A stretch of 64,000 nt of DNA from positions 121,064-185,063 of the forward strand of contig JAWKZQ010000004.1 of the NCBI GenBank assembly GCA_041395865.1, given 5' to 3'. A model generated the notes under the pieces. That model saw only the letters and a list, made by a program, of their open reading frames with translations. It was not told the DNA's origin and ran no database searches. Below are positions 41,395 to 50,149 of this stretch, piece by piece; positions within the stretch are counted from its first letter, which is position 1; each line of letters begins with the position of its first letter. Origin of the DNA: IMCC2047 sp041395865. GTDB lineage: Bacteria; Pseudomonadota; Gammaproteobacteria; Pseudomonadales; IMCC2047. The position numbers were made by a program, and so were the translations under genes.

Positions 41395-42969
41395 CTAAAC
41401 ATCCAGCACCAAGTGCTCGCTTTTAGCGCGCGACACGCAGGGGCACATCAACTGAGCATCGCTACGCTCAGCGTCAGTTAAGGCGCTATCCTGGTGATCG
41501 GGCTCACCTTCCAGCACCTTCACCGCACAGGATTTACAATCCCCGGTGCGGCAACTGAAAGGGATTTCAACACCAGCCTCCAGCACAGCATCAAGAATTG
41601 TCTGATCTGCAGCCACTTTCAGCTGCTTTCCTGAACGTTTTAAATTCACAAGGACGGGTTTGGCATCCACAGGGATAGCGGCAGAAAATCGCTCAGTGAC
41701 AATCCGGTTGCTTTCAATATTGAGTGCCTCGGCAACTTTTGAAACCGACTCAACCAAACGCCCTGGTCCGCAGACATAAAACACGGCATCTGCTGGAGAG
41801 GACTGGAGAATCGATTGCAGATCCATACGCTCATTCTCTGAAGAGCGGTAGATGCGGATGGCATCGCCAAACTCCCTGACCAACCGATCCCGAAACGCCA
41901 TTTCCGCATCGCTTCCACCCGCATAATGAATTTTCAAATCGTTTCCGCGAGACTGCAGAGCCTGGGCCATGGGTTTGATAGGTGTAATACCAATCCCCCC
42001 GGCAATTAAAACCGCTGGCCTGGCATCATCGTGCAATGAAAAATTGTTTTCCGGTAAGACACAATGAAGCGTCAAACCCAGCTTAAAAAGGTTATGTACC
42101 GCACGTGATCCTCCGGCACCTTTTTCGTCCCTGAGTACCGCAATTTCATAGGCATCACGGCGAGCCGGGTTTGAACAGATAGAATAATGACGCGTTACAT
42201 CCTCACCGTTTTCGAGCTGAACAGGCACCTTCAGGTGGGCTCCTGCCTGTACCGCTGGCAAATCCGCTCCATTCAGATCACGCAGCTCGTAGGCACGCAC
42301 ATGGGGTGTCAGTTGACGAACGCCCGTTATGACCAGTTCCATAGGCCCTTCGCCCAGTTCGCGGATGCGATTACTTGCCGGTGACCGCTCCTTCAGATCG
42401 CGATTCTCCTTAAGAATCGGCGCAATCAATTTATCCACCTCGGCTTCTGTATAACGGGGGGTAATATGCTGCGAACAGTTCCAGTCAAACGCTTCAACGT
42501 GGATGAGCACCCCCCGTTCAACGCGCGCTCGGTAACCATCAACAGGCAGCTGCGCCTGCAAGCCTGAATCCTCTGGATTTACAACCGCTACACGGCCCAG
42601 TATTTTCAAACGACGCCGGTTTGGATAATCCATCAAGAACAGCGCCACTCGGTTGTTTTTCCGGAAATTGCCAACACTGACGTACTGGCGGTTACCGCTG
42701 AAATCGGCAAAACCCAGGGTCTGCTCATCAATCACTTTCAGAAACCCAACGGGACCACCACGGTGCTGCACATAGGGCCAGCCGGTTTCGCTGACACTGG
42801 CCATGTAGAAGCTATCACGCAAAGCAATAAATCCGGCTTCGCGCGGGCCAATCACACCATTGTAATCCGCTCCCTTGTCCATGGCGGCATAGCCATTGCG
42901 ACTGCCTTCAACAGACTGGATTTCACGTACCGTATCGGTAAAGGCAATTTGTGCAAATTTGTGTCCCAT
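41395..42969 (-). CDS. PNPOx-like / flavin reductase / 2Fe-2S fusion oxidoreductase
   Basis: 524 residues from ATG 42969 (GAGG upstream). Three parts: an N-terminal pyridoxamine-phosphate-oxidase-like split barrel (to about 190), a ferredoxin-reductase module (RHYSICSNP for FAD, GGIGITPIKPMAQAL for NAD(P)H), and a C-terminal plant-type ferredoxin (CRTGDCKSC with the last cysteine in MCPC). It should move electrons from NAD(P)H through FAD and 2Fe-2S to a flavin or small-molecule acceptor. It is divergent from a LysR gene, its probable regulator, and close to NnrS and GST genes. Confidence 0.88.
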   Translation of the reverse strand: MGHKFAQIAFTDTVREIQSVEGSRNGYAAMDKGADYNGVIGPREAGFIALRDSFYMASVSETGWPYVQHRGGPVGFLKVIDEQTLGFADFSGNRQYVSVGNFRKNNRVALFLMDYPNRRRLKILGRVAVVNPEDSGLQAQLPVDGYRARVERGVLIHVEAFDWNCSQHITPRYTEAEVDKLIAPILKENRDLKERSPASNRIRELGEGPMELVITGVRQLTPHVRAYELRDLNGADLPAVQAGAHLKVPVQLENGEDVTRHYSICSNPARRDAYEIAVLRDEKGAGGSRAVHNLFKLGLTLHCVLPENNFSLHDDARPAVLIAGGIGITPIKPMAQALQSRGNDLKIHYAGGSDAEMAFRDRLVREFGDAIRIYRSSENERMDLQSILQSSPADAVFYVCGPGRLVESVSKVAEALNIESNRIVTERFSAAIPVDAKPVLVNLKRSGKQLKVAADQTILDAVLEAGVEIPFSCRTGDCKSCAVKVLEGEPDHQDSALTDAERSDAQLMCPCVSRAKSEHLVLDV

Positions 42970-43077
42970 GACCCTCTTCCTCGCCAAGGCTGCATTGGAT
43001 AAAAAACCGTTTAATGAAGCGTGAGGTCACTTTGACAAATTCCAATTGAAAGAAGAATATCCATTTTTTACAATTCA

Positions 43078-43098
43078 TTATTCCTATCAAAGGAATAA
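43078..43098 (+). promoter_or_regulatory. Palindrome over the LysR ribosome site
   Basis: TTATTCCT (43078-43085) and AGGAATAA (43091-43098) are a perfect 8-bp inverted repeat. The core fits the LysR-family T-N11-A pattern (TCC-N7-GGA), and the right arm contains the AGGA Shine-Dalgarno of the LysR gene starting at 43104. It could be the operator or a translational switch. Confidence 0.5.
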
Positions 43099-43103
43099 TA
43101 AAA

Positions 43104-44003
43104 ATGGACCGTTTTCACCTGATGAGTGTGTTTGTTGCTGTCGCTGAAGCCGAAGGCTTTGCGGCAGGTGCCCGACGCCTAAGCATGTCGCCGCCCGCCG
43201 TGACCCGCGCCATCGCAACCTTGGAAGAGCAACTTGGCGTTAAGCTCTTCAACCGCACGACCCGTTATGTCCGCACGACCGAAGCTGGGCAACGTTATTT
43301 AACCGACGCCCGCCGTATCCTTGCGGACCTGGATGCCGCCGATGAAGCGGCAGCGGGCATCAATGCCGAACCACGGGGGCACCTCACCATTACTGCGCCT
43401 GTCATGTTCGGTCGCATGCATGTCATGCCTGGAATCATCAACTACCTGGAGCGCTACCCTGATACAGAGGTTTCCGCCGTGTTTTTGGACCGTGTAGTCA
43501 ATCTGCTTGAGGAAGGCATTGACGTAGGCATCAGGATTGGAGAGCTACCCGACTCGACAATGCAGGCTTTGCCTGTAGGTGCGGTCCGCATTGTCACCTG
43601 CGCTTCGCCTGAATACTTATCAGAGCATGGATCCCCTCGACATCCTGGCGAGTTAGAGGAACATTCCATCATCGCATCAAGCGCAGGCAATAACGCGGTG
43701 AACTGGCGTTTTCATCAACCCAGGGATTCCTGGACGCAACGCCTAAAACCGCGCTTGAGTGTAACAAGCAATGATGCCGCCATTGAAGCAGCCTTCCAGG
43801 GGCTGGGAATTACCCGGCTCCTGTCCTACCAGGTTGCCCCCTTTATTTCAGCGGGCAAACTAGAGATTATCCTTGAGGATTACGAACCGCCACCACGACC
43901 GGTAAATATCGTCCATCGAGAAGGCCGGTTTTCATCTGCCAGGGTGCGCGCTTTCATCGATTTGCTCGCAGAGCGCCTGCGCGCTGATCCCTCGATCCAA
44001 TAA
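43104..44003 (+). CDS. LysR-family transcriptional regulator
   Basis: 299 residues. The HTH FVAVAEAEGFAAGARRLSMSPPAVTRAIATLEEQLGVKLF is followed by RTTRYVRTTEAGQRYL and an effector domain with the family length. It is divergent from the flavin/2Fe-2S fusion gene (135 bases between starts) and upstream of nnrS. A palindrome covers its own ribosome site, suggesting autoregulation. Confidence 0.92.
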   Translation: MDRFHLMSVFVAVAEAEGFAAGARRLSMSPPAVTRAIATLEEQLGVKLFNRTTRYVRTTEAGQRYLTDARRILADLDAADEAAAGINAEPRGHLTITAPVMFGRMHVMPGIINYLERYPDTEVSAVFLDRVVNLLEEGIDVGIRIGELPDSTMQALPVGAVRIVTCASPEYLSEHGSPRHPGELEEHSIIASSAGNNAVNWRFHQPRDSWTQRLKPRLSVTSNDAAIEAAFQGLGITRLLSYQVAPFISAGKLEIILEDYEPPPRPVNIVHREGRFSSARVRAFIDLLAERLRADPSIQ

Positions 44004-44076
44004 AAACAAAATCCACTCTTAATCCATGACGCTTTTATGCGATCATGGGGACAAATTTACAGACTGCCCATAGACA

Positions 44077-45264
44077 ATGAATATCCAGGAAAATAGCGTT
44101 CCATCAATGGCCCTCTTCAACCTTGGCTTTCGCCCTTTCTTTCTGGGGGCCGGGTTATTTGCGGTCGTCTCAGTGGTTTTATGGCTGGCCTATTTCCTGA
44201 ATCTGTTCACCTTGCCAACGAGCCCAATCTCCAGTTTTCAATGGCATGCCCACGAAATGATCTACGGCTATGCCATGGCGGTCATCGCAGGTTTCCTGCT
44301 CACAGCCGTCAGAAACTGGACAGGCTTACCCACGCCTACCGGGTTTAAACTGGCCCTGCTTTTCGGTTTATGGGGTGCCGCACGACTGTTCTTCAGCCTG
44401 GGCGAATCCTACCTGCTGGCCTCGGCGATTTGCGACCTGCTGTTCACTGGCATTTTGCTGGTGATACTCAGCCGCCTCGTTATCCAAAGCAAACAGCATA
44501 AACAGTTCGCTGTCGTCGCCAAACTGCTGATCCTGTTAGTCTGTAACTTTTTGTTTTTCCTCGGCGTATACGGAAAAATAGAGAGTGGCTTCCTGTGGGG
44601 AATCTATGGCGGCCTGTATACCATTATCGGACTGATCCTCACCATTGGCCGCCGTGTGGTGCCCTTCTTTATCGAACGCGCCGCCGGTAACGACGTACAG
44701 CTTTTCAATTCAAAGTGGCTGGACCTCGCCAGCTTGTTTGGCGTCTTGGGCTTTTTGATCAGCGAACTGATCATTAAAAGCCCACTGCTATCGGCGTATC
44801 TTGCGCTGCTGATTGCCGCCGTTAATGCGATACGCCTGATTGGCTGGCATCAGCCGATCATCTGGCAACGCAGCCTGTTGTGGAGTCTTTATCTGGCGCT
44901 GTGGTTCATCTGCCTCGGTTTTGTACTGTTCGCCACCAGTTACTTCTTCAATACACCCAGGCACCTTGCCATTCACGCCCTGGCCTACGGGGGAATCGGC
45001 CTGGCTACCCTCAGCATGATGTCGCGTGTCGCCCTCGGCCACACCGGCCGTAATATTCACCAGCCATCAAAAGCCATCGTGATCGCACTGGCGCTCTTTA
45101 TCATGGGAACCGTGGCACGGGTCTTTCTGCCACTGCTAAACTTTTTCGACTACCTGAGCCTGATTAAAGCATCACAACTGCTATGGATTAGCGCATTTGT
45201 TATTTTTGTTTTTGTCTACCTTCCAATCCTGGCCAAACCGCGCCCTGACGGACAATTCGGGTAA
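44077..45264 (+). CDS. nnrS: NnrS-family haem/copper membrane protein
   Basis: 395 residues, about 12 hydrophobic segments. The N-terminus FNLGFRPFFLGAGLFAVVSVVLW, the WHAHEMIYGYAMAVIAGFLLTA helix and GRRVVPFFIERA are NnrS hallmarks. The family contains haem and copper and protects against nitrosative stress or accompanies NO metabolism; the biochemical activity is not settled. It is 73 bases downstream of a LysR gene. Confidence 0.92.
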   Translation: MNIQENSVPSMALFNLGFRPFFLGAGLFAVVSVVLWLAYFLNLFTLPTSPISSFQWHAHEMIYGYAMAVIAGFLLTAVRNWTGLPTPTGFKLALLFGLWGAARLFFSLGESYLLASAICDLLFTGILLVILSRLVIQSKQHKQFAVVAKLLILLVCNFLFFLGVYGKIESGFLWGIYGGLYTIIGLILTIGRRVVPFFIERAAGNDVQLFNSKWLDLASLFGVLGFLISELIIKSPLLSAYLALLIAAVNAIRLIGWHQPIIWQRSLLWSLYLALWFICLGFVLFATSYFFNTPRHLAIHALAYGGIGLATLSMMSRVALGHTGRNIHQPSKAIVIALALFIMGTVARVFLPLLNFFDYLSLIKASQLLWISAFVIFVFVYLPILAKPRPDGQFG

Positions 45265-45507
45265 ACCAAACCAGAAAATATCCTGTGATAAAACAGGGAT
45301 ATTGATTGACACCCCCTAATCGCCCTCTATAATCAGGGTTGCTTGAAAGTACGCCTTACTATTTATGCACACCGTTTCGAAGTCTTCTGTAGTTAGTACC
45401 TCGTCCTGTATTTCATAAGTAAACAGCAACACTTCCAGCACAACCCGCTCTCGGGTGTTTATATACCCAGAGCTTGATTACTCTTGATTTAAATAGGATT
45501 ACACATT
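45265..45507 (+). promoter_or_regulatory. Promoter and long 5' leader of cold-shock gene
   Basis: TTGACA (45306-45311) and TATAAT (45328-45333) with a 16-base spacer form a near-consensus sigma-70 promoter. Transcription from about 45340 gives a leader of about 167 bases before the cold-shock ATG, as in cspA-type mRNAs where the leader responds to temperature. Confidence 0.7.
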
Positions 45508-45714
45508 ATGTCTACTACTACAGGTACTGTTAAGTGGTTCAACGAAACTAAAGGTTTCGGTTTCATTGAGCAAGAAAACGGCCCAGACGTTTTCGCTCAC
45601 TTCAGCGCGATTGTTGGTGACGGCTTCAAAACGCTGACTGAAGGCCAACGCGTTCAGTTCGAAGTTTCCCAAGGCCAGAAAGGCCCTCAAGCTTCAAACA
45701 TCGTAGCACTCTAA
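45508..45714 (+). CDS. Cold-shock domain protein (CspA family)
   Basis: 68 residues. TGTVKWFNETKGFGFIEQENGPDVFAHFSAI carries the RNP1 (KGFGFI) and RNP2 (VFAHF) nucleic-acid binding motifs; the C-terminus GQKGPQASNIVAL is typical. It is an RNA chaperone or transcription antiterminator. It has a strong promoter, a long leader and its own terminator, so it is a single-gene unit. Confidence 0.95.
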   Translation: MSTTTGTVKWFNETKGFGFIEQENGPDVFAHFSAIVGDGFKTLTEGQRVQFEVSQGQKGPQASNIVAL

Positions 45715-46138
45715 GTCCTAGCGGCTTCTGATTGCGACCAGCTCCTTCGCCTTGTTGGAGCTTGGTTTAAAAGGGTAAGGCTCCGGCCTTGCCCTTTTTT
45801 ATTGCCAGCAATAATCCTGCGCGCCCTAACCCAACCCTGGCTGACTCAGCAACCCATAAAGCCACTTCCCGCCTCCAGCGACCATTCAAACGTCCAAACG
45901 ACTTAGCAGCCTGACAGCAGGCCGATATCCTGCGCATATTCGATACCGGCTATCAAAGCTATAAGTGCCATTTGCGTCATTAACAGGAACAACAACCGAC
46001 ACGCCCCTCCTTAGCCGTTACCAGAAAAGCCATCCAAAACTTGCATCGCACCGTCCCAAAACAGAAGATACAGCTAACTTTACTCACAACGTCAGGTGAG
46101 GCAGGCCCAACTACTGCCACCACATGGAGATTCACATA
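45715..46138. other. Intergenic region after cold-shock gene
   Basis: It includes the cold-shock terminator at its left end. The remaining 320 bases contain no convincing gene, repeat or RNA; they should include the prsT promoter, which I cannot place. Confidence 0.5.
45771..45800 (+). terminator. Rho-independent terminator of cold-shock gene
   Basis: AAGGGTAAGGC / GCCTTGCCCTT pair over 11 bp (one T-G pair) with a 4-base loop, followed by TTTTTT. Confidence 0.88.
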
Positions 46139-48976
46139 ATGAAAGCTGCTCTGTATACCGGTATTAAACGAGGCCTAAATCGTTTCATGCTGTGCTCCAG
46201 CCTTGTTTTAGCCAGTCAATATGCTGCAGCCGAAGGCGATGCTGCCAAAGCCAGCGCCTACTACGAAAGTGCACTCAAGTACTACAACAGCGAGAAATTT
46301 GACGAAGCGGTCATTGAACTTAAAAACGCCTTTCAGGAAAACCCCAAGTTTTTACCCGCTCTCGTTTTACTCGGCAAAGCCTACCTGGAAACCGGAAAGC
46401 CAACGGCTGCTGAATCCGCTTTCAGCGATGCGATTGAGCTGGGAGCCGACCCATCGCTGCTGGCTATCCCCCTTAACAAAGCCTATTTGATGCAGTTCAA
46501 ACACGATTTACTGCTTGCTCAAAAGGTTGATGAAACGCTACCAGCCAATACAAAACTCGAGTTGCATTTGCTTAGAGCCAGGGCGGCGCTGGAAACCAAT
46601 AACCGCCCGGCGCTGAACCTTTCCTTGTCGGCCGCGGAAGAATTGGATCCTTTGGCTGCCGAACTGCTGGCGTTAAAAGCGACACTGATGATGAGGTCCG
46701 GCAAACTGGAGCAGGCCGAGGAACTCACCAATCGCCTGAAGGATATTTATCCGAAGAACACAACCGCCTGGTTAACCGATGCCTCTTTGAAGCATATTCA
46801 AGGCGATAGCAAAGGTGCGCTTGAAGGCTACGGAAAAGTCATCGAGTTAAACCCCAATCGCAGTGATGCCCGTATCGCACGCATTGGCCTGCTGATGGAT
46901 TTGAATCTCGACCCAAACAGTGAAGGAGATTTCACGGTACTCAGCGAATCCGCTCATTATGACCCCCGTGTCAGTTATTTACGCGCGGTCACACTCGCCA
47001 AAGCCGGAGATGAATTCGGCAGCTCCACGGCACTTAACGAAACACTGAATCTTCTGGATGCCCTCGGCCCGGAAATTTTCACCCGGAATCTGCAACTGCT
47101 CATGGTTGCGGCTATTGCCAACTACAGCCTCAATAACCTGGAATCGGCCCGTGACTATCTGGAAGTCTACGTAGAGGCATCCCCCAATGAACTGGCACCC
47201 CAGCGTGTCCTTGCCAATGTTTATATGCGCCAGGGCGAATTCCGAAATGCAACCAGCATTCTGGAAAAAATGCGCGCGTTAAGACCCAACGACCCTGGCA
47301 TTTTAAGCTTGCTGGCTCAGGCTTACGACAGCGCAGGTAACCATAAGCAATCGATTTTAACCTTTGAAAACGCACTCAATCAGAGCGGGGACGATCCGCA
47401 GCTGAAAACGCAACTGGCTATTTCGAAAATGAACGCCGGCTTCCTTGAGCAGGGCATGAGCGAGCTGAACAGCCTTTTTCTTTCAGAGCAACAACAAACC
47501 GCCTCCGGGATGGCCCTAGCCGTTACCCTGCTCAACCAGCAAAGGTTTGACGAGGCGTTAGTTATTGCCAGAAAACTGGCCGAACAGCACCCGGAAGATA
47601 TATCAAAGCAGAACCTGCTTGCCATCGCGCTGGTCGGCACCGGAGAGCTCAACGAAGCGAAGTCTCGCTTTACAACCCTGCTTGAAACGGCCCCTGACAA
47701 CGTTTCCGTACAACGTAATCTTGCAAAAATCGAGCTCCAACAGCAAAACTATGCCGCAGCCAAAGCTATTCTGGACCGGTTGATTAAAGCTTCACCTGAT
47801 AACCCTCAACTCATGCTGGAAATGGCCCAGTTATTGCACGCCCAAAATAACTTAAGTGAAGCCCTGCGCTGGGCAAAAAGTGCTGCCGCAGCCGCTCCCA
47901 AGTCCTTTACCATTAACAGCTACCTGATCGATCTCTATATCGAAAGTGGCGAACTGCAGCAGGCCCTCAAACTATCTCTCGACCAGGAGGCGATCCACGA
48001 GGGCAACCTGCATGCACAGGAAGCGCAGGCAAAAGTACTGGCAGCTTTGCAGGAAAGGAAACAGTTGCTTTCCTTACTGCGTCGTATGGCCACCGAAGCC
48101 GACTTTAATACCCAATGGCTCTTAAAGATTGCCCGTTATCAAGTCGCCGCGGATTCTCTGGAGGAAGCCAGCTACACCCTGTTCAGGGGGCTGCAGGGCA
48201 ACCCGGGACATTTTGAAACAAAAGTGATGTTAACCGACATCGAAATTCAATTGGATCGCCTTGAACCCGCCATGGAGCGGGCCAAACAGCTGATTGACGA
48301 TTTCCCCGACAGGCCCGCGGGCTATATGCTGGTTGGCGATGTGCGTATGAAACGCGGCCAGTTCAGCGACGCTATTCCAAGCTATACCCGCGCCCTGGAG
48401 CTCGGCAAAAATACCGGACAACTGCTCAGCCTGCACATCGCGCTTCGCACCAATAACCAGGACGATCAGGCCGAATCAATTTTGGTCAACTGGCTGTCTG
48501 AGAACCCCCAGGACCGGGTAGCCCAAAATGCGCTGGCCGAGTTTTACCTGTCCAAGGGCAGGTATGCCGATGCTGTACGCCTCTACCAAACAATGGTCGA
48601 ACAGCCCAATGTCGCGCCGGCATTCTATAACAACCTGAGTTACGCCCTGTACAAACAGGGTCAGCTCGATGAAGCAATTTCCTACGCTCGCAAAGCCTAT
48701 GCGCTTGTGCCGAATGCTCCCTTGATCAACGACACTCTGGGCTGGCTCCTGGTTGAAAACAACACACCGGCTGAAGCCCTGCCTTTCCTCCGCGAAGCCG
48801 TAACACGCGCATCGGCCAATCCGGAAATCCGTTATCACCTGGCGGTCGCTCTCCATGCACTCGGCCGGAATAAGGAAGCCCTTGCCGAATTGCGCACAGC
48901 CATCAAATCCGCAACACCCTTTGAGGGACACGAACAGGCATTAACCTTGCTCGAACAGTTGGAGCAGGAAACCTGA
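46139..48976 (+). CDS. prsT: PEP-CTERM system TPR-repeat protein
   Basis: 945 residues from ATG 46139 (GGAGAT upstream). After a signal peptide (cut near AAA-EG) the whole protein is tetratricopeptide repeats, starting YYESALKYYNSEKFDEAVIELKNAF, the usual opening of PrsT. PrsT proteins are found with exosortase/PEP-CTERM systems and are thought to assist exopolysaccharide or PEP-CTERM protein export. The PEP-CTERM protein gene follows 174 bases downstream. No exosortase gene is in the window. The usual lipoprotein form is not obvious, as no lipobox is seen near the cut site. Confidence 0.88.
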   Translation: MKAALYTGIKRGLNRFMLCSSLVLASQYAAAEGDAAKASAYYESALKYYNSEKFDEAVIELKNAFQENPKFLPALVLLGKAYLETGKPTAAESAFSDAIELGADPSLLAIPLNKAYLMQFKHDLLLAQKVDETLPANTKLELHLLRARAALETNNRPALNLSLSAAEELDPLAAELLALKATLMMRSGKLEQAEELTNRLKDIYPKNTTAWLTDASLKHIQGDSKGALEGYGKVIELNPNRSDARIARIGLLMDLNLDPNSEGDFTVLSESAHYDPRVSYLRAVTLAKAGDEFGSSTALNETLNLLDALGPEIFTRNLQLLMVAAIANYSLNNLESARDYLEVYVEASPNELAPQRVLANVYMRQGEFRNATSILEKMRALRPNDPGILSLLAQAYDSAGNHKQSILTFENALNQSGDDPQLKTQLAISKMNAGFLEQGMSELNSLFLSEQQQTASGMALAVTLLNQQRFDEALVIARKLAEQHPEDISKQNLLAIALVGTGELNEAKSRFTTLLETAPDNVSVQRNLAKIELQQQNYAAAKAILDRLIKASPDNPQLMLEMAQLLHAQNNLSEALRWAKSAAAAAPKSFTINSYLIDLYIESGELQQALKLSLDQEAIHEGNLHAQEAQAKVLAALQERKQLLSLLRRMATEADFNTQWLLKIARYQVAADSLEEASYTLFRGLQGNPGHFETKVMLTDIEIQLDRLEPAMERAKQLIDDFPDRPAGYMLVGDVRMKRGQFSDAIPSYTRALELGKNTGQLLSLHIALRTNNQDDQAESILVNWLSENPQDRVAQNALAEFYLSKGRYADAVRLYQTMVEQPNVAPAFYNNLSYALYKQGQLDEAISYARKAYALVPNAPLINDTLGWLLVENNTPAEALPFLREAVTRASANPEIRYHLAVALHALGRNKEALAELRTAIKSATPFEGHEQALTLLEQLEQET

Positions 48977-49150
48977 AAAGAGCTGTCAAAAATTTTTACA
49001 AGAACGCTAAAGACGCATAAAAAAATGAGCAAGTACAACCGTAGCCCATTGAAAGTAAAAGCCTAATATTTTTAGGCATATAAATTGCAGACCAAACTGC
49101 AGACTGGTTATTTGCGTCGTGAAAACAAAACTTAAGGAAGGGTAAACAGC

Positions 49151-49933
49151 ATGACCCCATTAAAAACATTAAAAAAAGCACTGGGAATCGGCTTTGCGTT
49201 GACTCTTTGCTCGGCATCAGCCCAAGCCGCGGTCACATGGACAACCTGGGACTTTAACGGCAGCATCAGCAGCAACCAAATGACAGTGGGGGCGGCAGGC
49301 AACAACGTTACAGCCACCGCATGGGACACCAACTATTCAGGTGCAAATGCCGAGTATGCCCAAACCAACCTGCGCCTGTTTTCAGGCGGTATTGGCGCTG
49401 GCCCTGAAAGCACACCTGAGCACGCCGTCGATAACCGTGGTGTTCATGAATTCCTGTTACTTGAATTCCAAATGCCCACCACCCTTAAGCAACTACAAAT
49501 TGGCTGGCCCTCCAGCAGCAGCTACGACACTGATATGACGGTCATGGCCTTTACAGGTTCCGGAGCTTTCCCCACCTTTACCCGCTCCGACATGCTCTTA
49601 AGAAACTCCGACACCACGGACACCTCGGGCAGCACACGCGGGCTCACTAACGCGGGCTGGACCCTGATCAGCAACCCGGAGGACATTCGCCCCAGTGATG
49701 GCCTGACATCAATTGGCAATGATGGCGATGTGGCTTCAAGTTACTGGCTTATCGGTGCCTACAACCACTTCATTTCCGGGGACTCCCTGATCAGGGACGG
49801 TTATGACTACTTTAAGCTCAAAGCCGTGAGTGGCTATAAAGGCGACAATCGCGTCCCTCTTCCAGCTACAGCAGCGCTGTTAGGCCTTGGGCTAGTCCTG
49901 CTGGGTAGCCGTAAAAAGCTAAAAGCAAAATAA
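49151..49933 (+). CDS. PEP-CTERM sorting-domain protein
   Basis: 260 residues. Signal peptide (cut near AQA-AV), a beta-rich extracellular region starting TWTTWDFNGSISSNQM, and a C-terminal sorting signal: VPLPATAALLGLGLVLLGSRKK (proline-containing motif, hydrophobic helix, basic tail). Exosortase recognises and cuts such signals so that the protein is released or anchored at the surface. The upstream gene is prsT. The binding or catalytic function is not known. AAGGAAGGG lies about 11 bases upstream. Confidence 0.88.
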   Translation: MTPLKTLKKALGIGFALTLCSASAQAAVTWTTWDFNGSISSNQMTVGAAGNNVTATAWDTNYSGANAEYAQTNLRLFSGGIGAGPESTPEHAVDNRGVHEFLLLEFQMPTTLKQLQIGWPSSSSYDTDMTVMAFTGSGAFPTFTRSDMLLRNSDTTDTSGSTRGLTNAGWTLISNPEDIRPSDGLTSIGNDGDVASSYWLIGAYNHFISGDSLIRDGYDYFKLKAVSGYKGDNRVPLPATAALLGLGLVLLGSRKKLKAK

Positions 49934-49948
49934 CGGTTCGACTCAATA

Positions 49949-49974
49949 AGGGGGCATGAATTGCCCCCTTTTTT
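49949..49974 (+). terminator. Rho-independent terminator after PEP-CTERM gene
   Basis: AGGGGGCA / TGCCCCCT, an 8-bp stem with a 5-base loop, followed by TTTTTT. Confidence 0.9.
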
Positions 49975-50149
49975 ATTACGCTAATCTTTCCGCCTTCCGC
50001 CCTCCCCACTTTAGAAATCTCTACTACACTGTTCTAGATGCCCTGAATTTAATGAGCTCGGGGTTTTGCATTTATGCAGCAAAAAAGAACCAAAAAAATG
50101 CTGTGTAATTACCTTCTTCTTTAACACAGAACAAACAAGGGACAGTGTA

